This document shows, in pieces, positions 8,511-19,600 of a DNA stretch of 64,000 nt. The DNA is from Intrasporangium calvum. GTDB taxonomy: Bacteria; Actinomycetota; Actinomycetes; Actinomycetales; Dermatophilaceae. The first letter of the stretch is position 1. Each line of letters opens with the position of its first letter. The notes under the pieces are model-generated. The model was given only the letters and a program-made list of their open reading frames with translations, did not search any database and was not told the origin of the DNA. The DNA lies in assembly GCF_028446585.1 (NCBI RefSeq), contig NZ_JAPFQL010000021.1:1-64000 (forward strand), given 5' to 3'. Position numbers and translations under genes: made by a program.

Positions 8511-9818
8511 ATGAAGCACCAGACCGACCCCAACCGCAAGGCATCAGGCCTCGACGGCCTCTATGACAGCCTGCGCCGCCTCGGCATCGCTCGCGCGTCC
8601 GACGGCCGCTGGTTCGCCGGGGTCGCCGCGGGGGTCGCTCGCCGGCTCGGCATCGACCCGCTCGTCGTCCGTGCGGGGTTCATCCTCCTCGGCATGGTCT
8701 TCGGCATCGGCCTGTCCCTCTACTTCCTCCTCTGGCTGTTCCTCCCGGACGAGCGTGGCCGCATCCCCCTGGAGCAGGCGATCAAGCACGGTGAGGGACA
8801 CTCGATCTTCCTGCTCATCGTCACGGGGATCATCGTCTTCGGCGGCGGGCCCTGGTTCACGAACGACAACGGCGGCATCCGCTTCCTCGGTTTTGCGGTC
8901 CTCGTCGCTGGAGCGTGGTGGTTCCTCACCCACACGGACGCCGGCCGTGACCTGTTGAGGTCGGTCAAGAGCCCTTCCGCCCCATCGACCGGGCAGCCAG
9001 CCCCCTCGGGCTCGTCAGCGGCCCCGACGTCGACGGGTCCTGTGGCACCAGGAACGATGTCGACGGGCAACGCCGCCGCGAATGCCGGAGTCGGGAGCTG
9101 GCCGCCTCCCACCGGCCAGCCGAACGTGGCGCCCCTGTCCGTCTCCGTGCCGACCCCGCCCGCGGAACGCACCAGGGGGATCGGCTTCGCCGGCGGCCTG
9201 CTCGTCCTCGGCGCCGCGATCCTCGCGGGCGTCTTCCTGCACTCCGTCGCCGACCGGCTGGCCTGGCAGGGCAGTCACGTCGCTGTCGGGATCGCGGGCG
9301 GCCTGACCGTCCTCGGCCTGGGCATCCTCGTCTCCGGGATCGCCGGGCGCCGGGCGGGCTGGCTCGCCCCCTTCGCGGTGGCCGCGATGGCGTCCTCCCT
9401 CTTCGCCACCGTGATGCCGCACGGACTGACCCAGCCCTTCTCGGCCGGCGAGCGGCACTACCAGCCGACCACCCTGCAAGGCGAGCAGGCCTACCAGATC
9501 GGACTGGGGCGGCTCGACGTCGACCTGACCGGCGCCGACTTCGCCGGGCCGGGCGTGGAGAAGGTGGTCGCCACCGTCGGGATGGGAGAGCTCAACCTCA
9601 TCGTCCCGGAGGACGTGAGAGTCACGGTCCACGCGCGCAGCCGCGCCGGCGAGATCGTCGCCCAGGACAGCAACGACGGGGGCGTCCAGACCACGCGCGG
9701 CGGCACGGCGCTGGACGACACGTTCACCTACGGGCCTTCGGACGCTCCAGAGGAGATCATCGTGGAGACCGAGGTCGCCCTCGGGCAGATCACGATCCGG
9801 ACGGGGGACCGATCATGA
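8511..9818 (+). CDS. PspC-domain envelope membrane protein with LiaF-like C-terminus
   Basis: A 435-residue membrane protein. PspC lies at residues ~20-80 (RWFAGVAAGVARRLGIDPLV), then two hydrophobic segments, a Pro/Ser/Ala-rich linker, three or so further membrane helices and a C-terminal beta-rich domain (GRLDVDLTGADFAG, GMGELNLIVPEDV) resembling the LiaF/DUF2154 domain. It is divergent from the PspC kinase and shares a 125-bp intergenic region. The likely role is sensing or output in the same envelope-stress circuit. Confidence 0.85.
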   Translation: MKHQTDPNRKASGLDGLYDSLRRLGIARASDGRWFAGVAAGVARRLGIDPLVVRAGFILLGMVFGIGLSLYFLLWLFLPDERGRIPLEQAIKHGEGHSIFLLIVTGIIVFGGGPWFTNDNGGIRFLGFAVLVAGAWWFLTHTDAGRDLLRSVKSPSAPSTGQPAPSGSSAAPTSTGPVAPGTMSTGNAAANAGVGSWPPPTGQPNVAPLSVSVPTPPAERTRGIGFAGGLLVLGAAILAGVFLHSVADRLAWQGSHVAVGIAGGLTVLGLGILVSGIAGRRAGWLAPFAVAAMASSLFATVMPHGLTQPFSAGERHYQPTTLQGEQAYQIGLGRLDVDLTGADFAGPGVEKVVATVGMGELNLIVPEDVRVTVHARSRAGEIVAQDSNDGGVQTTRGGTALDDTFTYGPSDAPEEIIVETEVALGQITIRTGDRS

Positions 9819-10297
9819 CCGATCGCCATCGCGACGAGACCCAGCACATCGTCAAGCCCGATACTCAACACCTCGAGATCACAGGACCGGCCATGACCCA
9901 GCACGACCCCGCCGAGCAGCCGCAGGCGCCCGCCGGCCACACCCCCTTCAGGGTCGAGCCCACCACGCCCGTCCCCGACGACGTGGTGCGCCCTGACGGC
10001 GACACGGACGTCGAGACCCGCCCCGTCCTGCCGCAACCGAGCACGTCACCGGCGCCGGCGTGGTCGCCGCCGCGCCAGGGGCTCGTCACCGTCCGGCGGG
10101 GGCCGCTCCCGGTGACGATCATGGTGGGCCTGCTCAGCCTCATCGTCGCGGGCTACGTGCTCGTGAGCAACCTCGCCGGAGCAGACCTCGACCTGCGCAT
10201 GATGGGACCCATGGCCTTCGGCTCCTTCGGTGGTCTCCTGCTCCTCGTGGGACTCATCGGGCTGGTCGCGGGCGGTCGGGGCCGCGCCAGGGACTGA
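9815..10297 (+). CDS. Small two-helix membrane protein
   Basis: A 160-residue protein with a polar Pro-rich N-terminal half and two C-terminal hydrophobic helices (TIMVGLLSLIVAGYVLV and FGSFGGLLLLVGLIGLVAG). It overlaps the PspC gene by 4 bases and so belongs to that operon. A second in-frame ATG at 9893 is an alternative start. No family is recognised with certainty. Confidence 0.75.
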   Translation: MTDRHRDETQHIVKPDTQHLEITGPAMTQHDPAEQPQAPAGHTPFRVEPTTPVPDDVVRPDGDTDVETRPVLPQPSTSPAPAWSPPRQGLVTVRRGPLPVTIMVGLLSLIVAGYVLVSNLAGADLDLRMMGPMAFGSFGGLLLLVGLIGLVAGGRGRARD

Positions 10298-10307
10298 GGG
10301 GGAGGAG

Positions 10308-10341
10308 GGCTGGGAGGTGGCGCGCGAGCGCCCGCCAGCCC
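10308..10341 (+). terminator. Hairpin after the PspC operon
   Basis: GGGCTGG and GGCGC pair with GCGCC and CCAGCCC around a GCGA loop. It has no T-tract. The right arm merges with the next dispersed repeat copy. Confidence 0.55.
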
Positions 10342-10353
10342 AGCGGCATACGG
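10338..10353 (-). repeat. GTATGCCGCT-family dispersed repeat, copy 4
   Basis: GCCCAGCGGCATACGG immediately after the hairpin that follows the PspC operon. Confidence 0.9.
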
Positions 10354-10414
10354 TAGGGAAGCCCGCACGATCCCCCACGCGGCACCGACCCGGCCCATTC
10401 CCCAAGGAGACCCC

Positions 10415-12379
10415 GTGACCCCGCGCTCCGGCATCGACCTTGCCAGTCTTGACCGCTCGGTCCGGGCACAGGACAACCTCTTCCGGTTCGCCAACGGGAC
10501 CTGGCTCGACACGACCGAGATCCCGGCGGACCGCGCGCGCTTCGGCAGCTTCGACCTCCTGCGCGAGCAGTCGACCGCCCGCGTGCACGCCCTCATCGAG
10601 GAGGCCGCCGCCGATCCGACCGCGGCGGCGAGCACCCCGCAGCGCCAGGTGGGTGACCTCTTCACGAGCTTCATGGACACCGAGCGCGTCGAGGAGCTCG
10701 GCCTGGCGCCGCTGCTGCCACTCCTCGCCGAGGTCGCCGCCATCGACACGGCGGAGGCGCTCGCCACGAGCCTCGGTCGGCTGCACCGCGTCGGCGTCAC
10801 CGGCCTGCTCGCGCTCTACGTCAGCCCGGACCAGCGCGCGCCCGAGGACTACGCCGTCTATCTCGAGCAGGCTGGCCTCGGGCTGCCGGACGAGTCCTAC
10901 TACCGGGACGAGGCCTATGCCGAGATCCGCACGGCCTACGTGGCCCACGTCGAGCGGCTCCTCGGCCTCGCAGGGGTGCCCGAGGCCGCCGACAAGGCCG
11001 CCCGCATCCTCGCCCTCGAGACGCGCATCGCGGGGCATCACTGGGACACCGTCGCGAGCCGGGATGCCGTCAAGACCTACAACACCTACACGCTCGAGGA
11101 AGCAGAGCAGCTGGCGCCCGGGTTCCCTTGGCACGCCTGGTTGCAGGCGATGGAGGCCCCTGAGGGGTCGGTGCCCAAGGTGGTCGTCCGGCAGCCGAGC
11201 TTCGTCACCGGCCTCGGCGAGCTGCTCCGCGACGTGCCCGTCGCGGACTGGCAGGCCTGGCTCACCTTCCATGTGGTGAGCACCTTCGCGGCCCTGCTGC
11301 CCCGGGCCATCGTGGACGAGGACTTCGACTTCTACGGGCGCACGGTCTCCGGCCAGCCGGAGAACCAGGAGCGGTGGAAGCGCGGGGTCGCCGTCGTCGA
11401 GAACTCCCTGGGGGAGGCGGTCGGGCAGCTGTATGCCGAGCGCTGGTTCCCGCCGGCCGCCAAGGAGCGGATGCAGCACCTCGTCGCCAACCTCGTCGAG
11501 GCGTTCCGGCGGTCGTTCACCTCCCTCGAGTGGATGGGCGAGGACACCCGGAAGGAGGCACTCGACAAGCTCGAGCGCTTCGTCGCCAAGATCGGCTACC
11601 CGGAGGTGTGGCGGGACTACTCCTCGATCCCGATCGACCCGGCGGACCTCGTCGGGAACGTCTGTCGGTCGACGCAGTTCGAGGTCGACCGCAACTTCGC
11701 CAAGCTCGGCAAGCCGATCGACCGGACCGAGTGGTTCATGCTGCCGCAGACGGTCAATGCCTACTACATGCCGACGATGAACGAGATCGTCTTCCCCGCA
11801 GCCATCCTCCAGCCGCCCTTCTTCGACCTCGGGGCCGACGACGCCGTGAACTACGGGGCCATCGGTGCAGTCATCGGACACGAGATCGGGCACGGCTTCG
11901 ACGACCAGGGATCGCGCTACGACGGCACCGGCGCGCTGCGTGACTGGTGGAGCGAGGAGGACCGCGAGCGCTTCGACGCGTTGGCCCACCGGCTCATCGA
12001 GCAGTTCAGCAGCTACACCCCCGAGGGGCTCGACCCGAAGCACAAGGTCAACGGCGCGCTCACCGTCGGGGAGAACATCGGCGACCTCGGCGGACTGCAG
12101 ATCGGCTACCGGGCCTACCGCATCGCCACCGAGGAGGCCGGCATGCCGGAGCTGGATGGCTTCAGTGGACCGCAGCGCTTCTTCCTGGGCTGGGCCCAGG
12201 TCTGGAAGGGCAAGGCCCGCGAGGCGGAGGCGATCCGGCTGCTGGCCGTCGACCCGCACGCGCCCCTGGACATGCGCGGCAATGCCGTCCGCAACCTCTC
12301 GGAGTTCCACGAGGCGTTCGACGTGCAGGCCGGCGACGGACTGTGGCTGCCGGAGGAGGAGCGGGTCCGCATCTTCTGA
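10415..12379 (+). CDS. M13-family zinc metallopeptidase (PepO/neprilysin-like)
   Basis: A 654-residue peptidase of the usual M13 length. The zinc motif is HEIGHGFDDQG near residue 489, with the third ligand in ENIGDLGG. The substrate-binding NAYY motif and FPAAILQPPFF are also present. There is no clear signal peptide or membrane anchor, so like many bacterial M13 enzymes it may be cytosolic and degrade oligopeptides. The GTG start follows AAGGAGACCCC. It stands alone; the next two genes are on the opposite strand. Confidence 0.93.
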   Translation: MTPRSGIDLASLDRSVRAQDNLFRFANGTWLDTTEIPADRARFGSFDLLREQSTARVHALIEEAAADPTAAASTPQRQVGDLFTSFMDTERVEELGLAPLLPLLAEVAAIDTAEALATSLGRLHRVGVTGLLALYVSPDQRAPEDYAVYLEQAGLGLPDESYYRDEAYAEIRTAYVAHVERLLGLAGVPEAADKAARILALETRIAGHHWDTVASRDAVKTYNTYTLEEAEQLAPGFPWHAWLQAMEAPEGSVPKVVVRQPSFVTGLGELLRDVPVADWQAWLTFHVVSTFAALLPRAIVDEDFDFYGRTVSGQPENQERWKRGVAVVENSLGEAVGQLYAERWFPPAAKERMQHLVANLVEAFRRSFTSLEWMGEDTRKEALDKLERFVAKIGYPEVWRDYSSIPIDPADLVGNVCRSTQFEVDRNFAKLGKPIDRTEWFMLPQTVNAYYMPTMNEIVFPAAILQPPFFDLGADDAVNYGAIGAVIGHEIGHGFDDQGSRYDGTGALRDWWSEEDRERFDALAHRLIEQFSSYTPEGLDPKHKVNGALTVGENIGDLGGLQIGYRAYRIATEEAGMPELDGFSGPQRFFLGWAQVWKGKAREAEAIRLLAVDPHAPLDMRGNAVRNLSEFHEAFDVQAGDGLWLPEEERVRIF

Positions 12380-12409
12380 GGGCGCGGCCCCGCTCGATGG
12401 GCACCGGCG

Positions 12410-12871
12410 TCAGAGCACGAGCTTGAACCCCACGTGGGACCCGACGAAGCCGAGCCGCTCATAGAAGCGGTGCGCGTCGGTGCGGGAGGCGTCGGAGGTG
12501 AGCTGGACGAGCCCGGCCCCCAGCCGGCGCGACTCCTCCACCGCCCACCTGACGAGCTCCGTGCCCAGACCGGTGCCACGTTCGGTCGACGCGACGCGCA
12601 CGCCCTCGATGATGGAGCGCGTCGCCCCGCGGCGGGACAGGCCCGGGATGACGCTGAGCTGCAGGGTCGCGACGACGACGCCATCTCGCTCGGCGACGAC
12701 GAGGTGCTGGCCCGGGTCGCCCGCCACCTTCTCGAACGCGGCTGCATAGACGGTCAGGTCGTCGAGGCTCTCGCGGGCACTGCCCAAGGGGTCGTCGGCC
12801 AAGAGCGCGACGATGGCAGCCACGTCCGCACGGGTGGCGCGCCGGATCCGCAGGCCGGAGTCGCTGCTCAC
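12410..12871 (-). CDS. GNAT-family N-acetyltransferase
   Basis: About 153 residues with the GNAT fold: LRIRRATRADV at the N-terminus, the acetyl-CoA loop near RGTGLGTELVRW, and FYERLGFVGSHVGFKLV at the C-terminus. The GTG start overlaps the stop of the upstream SRPBCC gene (GTGA), so the two are coupled. The acceptor is unknown. Confidence 0.82.
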   Translation of the reverse strand: MSSDSGLRIRRATRADVAAIVALLADDPLGSARESLDDLTVYAAAFEKVAGDPGQHLVVAERDGVVVATLQLSVIPGLSRRGATRSIIEGVRVASTERGTGLGTELVRWAVEESRRLGAGLVQLTSDASRTDAHRFYERLGFVGSHVGFKLVL

Positions 12872-13329
12872 GCGGACTCGGCTGCCTGCTTGAGCTGCCG
12901 CAGCCCCTTCTCGAGGTCCGGGCCGATCATCTTCTCCATCGAGTAGAGCTTGCTCATCAGCCGCATGACGGCGTTCTGCGGACCCGTCATGACCCACTCG
13001 ACCCGCGTGCCACCGTCGGCGGGGGTGAGCAGGAAGTCGACGCGGTTGTGGGCCTGCATCGGGGCGGCGAAGACGAGGTCGACGCCGACGCGGTCCGGCG
13101 TCGCCTCGACGATCTCCATCTTCCCCTGGCCCGCTTTGCTGTTGCCCCGCCAGCCGTAGACGGCTCCGACGCCGGAGTCAGCCCCGGCGTAGGTGCGCTC
13201 CAGATGGGGGTCGAGGCCCTCCCACGGCGACCACCGCTGCCACTGTCGCAGGTCGGTGAGGAGCGGCAGGATGCGCTCCGGCGGCGCCGCGACGGTGGTC
13301 GAGCGGCTGACTCTGAACTCCTTGGCCAT
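12868..13329 (-). CDS. SRPBCC (START/polyketide-cyclase-like) protein
   Basis: A 153-residue single-domain protein with SRSTTVAAPPERILPLLTD at the start and a typical SRPBCC beta-strand region (VEWVMTGPQNAVMRLMSK). These proteins bind hydrophobic ligands in a helix-grip cavity. The ATG at 13329 has AGGA upstream. It is co-transcribed with the GNAT gene and divergent from the giant repeat protein. No ligand can be assigned. Confidence 0.82.
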   Translation of the reverse strand: MAKEFRVSRSTTVAAPPERILPLLTDLRQWQRWSPWEGLDPHLERTYAGADSGVGAVYGWRGNSKAGQGKMEIVEATPDRVGVDLVFAAPMQAHNRVDFLLTPADGGTRVEWVMTGPQNAVMRLMSKLYSMEKMIGPDLEKGLRQLKQAAESA

Positions 13330-13481
13330 GGCGCCGATCCTGCCACGCGAGGCCGCGAGCACTCCGTCTGGTCTGGAGGGATGGGCGGCCCGGGCGCACC
13401 TCCTGCGCAGGCTCGACCGCCAGGACGAGCTGGTCTCAGACCCAGCACACCCGCCCGAAAAGACCGCATTCGTCCGGAAGC

Positions 13482-13498
13482 GAGCCCAGCGGCATACG
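13482..13498 (-). repeat. GTATGCCGCT-family dispersed repeat, copy 5
   Basis: GAGCCCAGCGGCATACG in the divergent ~280-bp region between the SRPBCC gene and the giant protein. I see no other clear element in that region apart from a weak TAACTT at 13550. Confidence 0.9.
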
Positions 13499-13611
13499 AC
13501 AGCTCGGGTGGTTTTCTCCGAAACGTCGGACACGCGCTGAGCACGTCGCTAACTTGAATGGTTGTCGCGACCCGTGAATCGGCCCACCTCCACCGGGCCG
13601 GCGGGACGCTC

Positions 13612-16600
13612 ATGGGGGTGCGAGCGATGGTGCGCAGGTCCGTCAACCGTCTCATCGGTGCGATGACAGCGGCGGTGTTGATCACCGGCTGGGGGCTGGG
13701 ACCGCAGGTGCCGGCGCAAGCGGCAGACCCCGATCCGGGCGTCAGCGACGTCGTCGCGTTCCTCGGCGGCGGCAGCGCGACCGAGAACCTCGCCACCTGG
13801 ACGGAGGGGCTGGCCGCCATCGGTGCCTTCGGCCAGCCGATTCCGTTCGTCAGCGCCAGTCCGGGCGGGCTGGCGGGCCTCGACGACCTCGTCCAGAAGG
13901 GTGTCGCCGACCGGCTCACCGGGATGACGACCTGGGCTGCTCTCGACGGCGCGGACGCCACCTTCGCCCTGTCCGCCGGACGCAACGCGACCCTCGACGT
14001 GGCCGTCGAGGACCTGGCCGACGGCAAGCGCGTCAACGTGGGCCTCACGATCACGCGCACGGTCAGCAACCAGGCACTCACCATCAGCTCGGCCGAGCCC
14101 AAGGTGGAGCTGTCCGCTCCGACCGGCGTCACCGTGGCCGTCGAGGCGTCCATGACGTTCTCGGCCGTCTGGACCGGGCCGGCCACCGACCGCGTCCACC
14201 TCGCGAGCGATGCGCTCCACGCTCCCCGCGTGGACGTCGACGCCTCCGCGACCCTGTCCGCGGCGGCGAAGGCCGCCCTCGGCATCCTCGACGTGAGCCT
14301 GACCAGCACCGACTTCGTCGTCAAGGCACACGCCTTCGCCCAGGTCAGCGACCCCAACAACGACGGACGGCTCGCCTTCGACGAGAGCGGGACCGGCGAC
14401 GGCGAGCTCGCAGCGGAGGGGTCCCTCCAGGGGCTCGTCACCGCGGGCCTCGACCCGACCGGCTCACCGAGCGACCCCGGAACGCCGGGATCCGTCAGCG
14501 GCACGCTCACGGTCAACGCGGACGCCAGCGGGCTGGGATCGTCCTTCCCGACCTTCTCCGCGACCGTCGGCGTCGCCTGGCCGAACATCTCCACGGGCAC
14601 CCCCGTCATCTCCGCACCGAACCTCGAATCGGTCGTCGGCAAGTTCCAGAACATGAGCCTGCGCGACCTCGCCGACGGGCTCGCCCAAGTCGCCACCGCG
14701 CTCACCGGCATCCAGAAGGCGAAGTTCGACGCCGACGGCTCGGGGCCAGGCACGGCGATCGTCGGTGACCTCGACCTGCCGTTCCTGCGCGGCACCGTCT
14801 CCGACGCCGTCAAGGCCAACGAGGTGCTCCTGGCCTTCCTCAAGGCCAATGTCGTGCAGGCCCCCGACCCGAGCCAGCCGGCTCCGCCCGGCTTCGACGC
14901 GAGCACGGTGGGCAACCCGAAGTTCACCTCCCTCCAGGACCTCATCACGAAGCTCAAGGCGGCTGGGATCCCGGTCGACGGCCTCGACTGGAACCCCACG
15001 ACGAGCAAGCTCTCCTTCCACCTGACCATGACGAAGGCGGCGCCGTCCTCACCCGTGCCCATGGATGCCGGCGCGGCCAAGGTCTCGAAGCCCGGGGCCA
15101 GCTACACGGCCGACGGCCTCAGCATCTCCGACGGCACGGCCTGGGAGCCCGGCCAGTGGATCGGCATGCGCGTCGTGGCCGGCACGTCTGCCGGCGAGGT
15201 CGCCGCCAACACCGCGACCTCCCTCACCCTGGCGACCGACTGGATCGGCGGGCAGCCGGCCGACACCACGCCGTTCGTCATCCTCGGGCCAGAGGCCCAG
15301 CTCGGCGCCGTCACCTTCGGCGACGGCCTGAGCAAGCTGCCGGCCGGTAGCCCCGCCGACGGTCCACGACAGGGCATCCTCAAGGCCAACGCGGCCCAGA
15401 CCTTCGCCAAGGTCACCCCCTCGTTCACCGCCGACCTGACCCTGGTGCTCGACCTGCAGAAGCCGAGGACCGGGGCCGAGTGCGTCGGCTTCGAGGGCAA
15501 CACGAAGGCCTGCCCGTTCACCCTGGAGTCCGGCACGTTCAAGACCGAGGTGACGTCGCTGCCGCTCGGCGCCGACCGGGTGATGATCCGCACGGGTGTG
15601 CCGCTGCTCAAGGCCGACTTCCCGATCGAGACGAAGGTCGACCTGACGGCCAACGCCGGCTTCTTCCAGGTGCGACTCGAGGGCGACCTGCTCGTCTGCA
15701 ACCGCACGGCCGCCCCGGACTGCTCCGGCTCAACGACCGGCAACATGGTGACCATCGGACTCAAGCAGGCCGGCGACGCGCAGCACGACCTGAGGCTGCG
15801 GGACCTGTTCAAGGGCCTGGTGACCGCGACGCCGACCGGCCCCAGCCAAGCCGGCGACCTGCTCGACGTCGCCGTCAACGTCCGGGCCTTCGGCGACCTC
15901 AAGGTGTCGGTCCCCGAGGCAGGCGCGTTCTTCCCGGGCGGCGCCAAGCTCACGGCGAAGGCGACGTGGGCCGACCTGACCAAGTCCTCGGGGTCGGACG
16001 GGCCGCAGTTCGACCTCAGTGACCTCGACAAGATCCTCGCCCTCGACTTCAAGCCGGGGTCCCAGGCGGAGCTCTTCGCCATCGTCCTCAAGACGCTGCA
16101 GACCCTCGCGGCCCAGCTCGCCGAGGCGCAGCCCGGTGGCCCCACCGGGATCTTCAGCACCGAGATCCCCGGCGCCGGTACGTCGCTGCGCGACCTCCTG
16201 CGGCGCGACCTGTCGGGCGAGGGCCCGGGCGTCAGCTATGGCGCGGACACCCTCACCGACACCAACCGCACCTTCCCCACGACCCTGGCCGGGCGCTCCG
16301 TCGTCGTCGGCACCCAGGTCGCCGTGGTCACGTCGACCAACGGGGGCAGCACGCTGACCGTGTCGAAACCGTGGGCGAACAAGCCGGCGACGGGGGCCGC
16401 CTACACCTTCCGGTCGCCGCTCGACGACGCCATCGACGCCATGTCGGCGCACCCGCCGCAGAACATGCAGGACCTCGTCTCCTTCCTCAACAAGCGACTC
16501 GGCACCAACAGCTTGAAGTTCGCCTACCTCGACGGGGCGACGCCGAGCGTCGTGCTCGACTTCGACTGGCAACGCACGTACACCGCCTCGTCGCCAGTGC

Positions 16601-19600
16601 GCCTCGACCTGGGTGACGACACGTTGGTGACGGCCTCGGCATCGGGGACCGGCAAGGTCGCGGTGGAAGGCACGATCGACGTCGGCGTCGTCGTCCCCCT
16701 CGCCGCAGGGCCCGGCGCGACCGATGCGAGCTCGCTCAAGATCCTCGACAACTCGAAGATCAGCGTCCTCGCCGACGCCCGCTTCGACGGGACCGCCAGC
16801 GGAACCCTCGGCCCGCTCACCATCTCGGCGGGCACCGGCCCCGACCCCGCCACGGTGCGGGCCAACGTGAGCCTCGACCTCGCCAAGAACAGTGCCCCGA
16901 CCAACACGCCGGTCTCGTTCAGCACCTTCCTCGGCGACCTGGGCGCGACCCTCAACGCGAGCAACGACCCCACCCAGGTCACCTGCGGCGAGACCCTCAA
17001 CACGCCGCTCGCGGTGTGCGCTCGCATCCCCCTCACCGCCACCATCGCCGGTGTGACGACGTCGCTCGGGTCGCCCGCGCGACTGCGGCTGCCCGACTCG
17101 GGCAACGTCGCCGACCTCACCACCTTCACCGGTGTCCTGCCCAGCGATCCCGCGGTGCCGCGGTTCCAGGCACCCGATGGCCTGGCCGCCGCCCTGGCCA
17201 GTGCCGTCGCGGACTTCACCCAGATCAAGCCGGGCCTCGACGGCTACCTCGAGAAGCTGGAGCAGGCCATGCGCCTGGCCACCTTCGAGGGCAAGCTGCT
17301 CTTCGTCGGCAAGGACCTCCAGCAGGGCGCGGACAAGATCGCTGCGCTGCGGGCCGAGCTCAAGGCGGAGCTGGGGTCCATCCCGGCCACTGCTGCCGAG
17401 GCTCGCGACTACCTCAACACCCAGATCGCCAAGGCGATCGCCGACGCAGGGCTGGACAACACCAACGTCGAGGTCGGCTTCGAGTGCTCGGCCAAGCTGG
17501 AGCCAGCCGCGGCCCCGAGCGTGACGCCGACCCCTGATGACGGCGGGAGCAACGCGACGTGGACCTACCGCATCGTCGCCAGCCAGGGCGACGGCACGGG
17601 CAACACCGGCGACACGGTGCGATCGGCCGAGGGGTCGGCAAGCACCTCGTGGACGGCGCTCGACAACGACCACTTCAACACGCTGACCTGGCCTTCGGTG
17701 ACCGGGGCCACGAAGTACAAGATCCTCCGCCAGAACGGCACGGACTTCGGGCTGGTCAAGGTCGTCAATGCAGCGGACGGTGCGACCCAGACCTACGTCG
17801 ACAAGGACCCGACTGCTCCGGCCGCCTATGACCACGTGACCACCAAGCCGGACCTCGAGGCGTGCGTCGCCACCGACATCGAGGGCGTCAACATCACCAT
17901 CGACCTCAACATCGGCGAGGTCGACACGACGCTCGGCTGCAAGGCCGGGACAGGCTGCCTCGGCGACGGGGACACCCTGCCCCTCGACATCGGCATCCCG
18001 GGGCTCGCCCTGCGGGCCGGCGACGCCGACGCCATCACCTACGGGCTGGGGCTGCAGCTGCACCTCAAGGCCGCGATCGACAAGGACCAGGGCTTCTACG
18101 TCTACACCCACGACGCGGCCGCTCCCGAGTTCCAGGTCGGGGCACGCTTCGACATGCCCCCCACGATGCAGGCCGAGCTGGCCTTCCTCGACATCGAGGT
18201 GAAGAAGAACAACGGCAGCGTGCCGCTCTTCGCCGGGGCCTTCATGATCGACGTCCAGTCGGGCGACGCCAGCGAGACAGCGACCTCCAAGCTGACCATC
18301 GCCGACTTCGGCAGTGTCGATCCGGCGAAGCTCTTCGACATCAAGCTCACGGCCGCCATCAAGGCCGACTGGATCGTCAAGGCGAGCGCATCGTCCGTCC
18401 TGCCGGGAGTCCAGGCGAACTTCTTCCTCGAGTGGGGCTTCACCAACAAGGACCTCGCCAGCCTCGGCGCACCGAAGATCGACTTCAAGGACGTCAAGCT
18501 CGACGCCGGAGGCTTCTTCTCGCAACTGCTGAGACCGGTGCTCAACAAGATCAAGTCGGTGACCGGGCCCATCCAGCCGGTGATCGACACGCTCTACGCC
18601 CCGATCCCGGTGCTCTCCGACCTGAGCAAGCTGGCCGGAGGCGGGGACGTCAGCCTCATCACGCTGGCCAAGGCGTTCAACACCCTTGCCGGCGGTCCCG
18701 ACCTGGAGTTCGTCGAGCGGATCACGGCGCTCGTCACGCTGGTGAACAACATGCCGAAGTGCGAGGGCGCGAGCTGCCTCATCGACGTCGGCGCCTTCAG
18801 CGTGCCCGGTGACAAGGCCCTGACGACGAGCGTCTCGCCGACGAGCGCGGACTCCCTCGTGGTCAAGGACCCCACCACCAAGACCGGAGACGCCCTCAAG
18901 GGCGAGCTCAACACCAAGGGTGGCCAGGGCACCGTCTTCGGCACCGGAGGCGGCGAAGGGTCCGCCAACAAGTCGGGCTTCACCTTCCCGATCCTCGACA
19001 GCCCTGCCTCGATCTTCGGTGTCCTCATGGGCAGCGACGTCGCCCTCGTGGAGTTCGACAGCGGTCCGCTGACGTTGGGCTTCACCTGGCGTCAGTCGTT
19101 CGGGCCGGTCTATGCGCCGCCGCCGGTCATGGTCACCCTGTCGGGATCGGCCTCCGTGTCCCTGCGGTTCATGGCAGGTCTCGACACGGCGGGCATCCGC
19201 TATGCGGTGGAGGCGGCCCAGTCCAAGGACCAGGTCGACGCCCTGAAGATCCTCGACGGCCTCTACTTCAAGACGACCGACAGCAGCGGCAAGCCGGTCC
19301 CCGTCGTCCGGCTCGACGGGGAGATCGCGGCGGGCGCCTCCGTCACGGCGCTCATCATCGAGGTGGGCATCGAGGGCGGACTGCACCTGACCATCGGCTT
19401 CCACTGGAACGACCCGAACAACGACGGGAAGTTCCGCGTCAGCGAGTTCCTCAAGGCAGCGATCAACAACCCGATCTGTCTCTTCACGACCACGGGACGG
19501 CTCAGTCTCTTCCTGCGCGTCTACATCACCATCGGGTTCTCGCCGTTCAGCACGAGCTTCTCGTTCACGCTGGCGGACATCACCCTGCTCGACTTCACCG

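Noticed and set aside
10046-12310. A 754-codon frame antisense to the M13 peptidase
   Set aside because: Shadow frame; the peptidase motifs on the plus strand are unambiguous.
13558-13612. ATG at 13558 as start of the giant protein
   Set aside because: It has no ribosome-binding site and would place 18-23 polar residues before an otherwise complete signal peptide. Kept only as an alternative.
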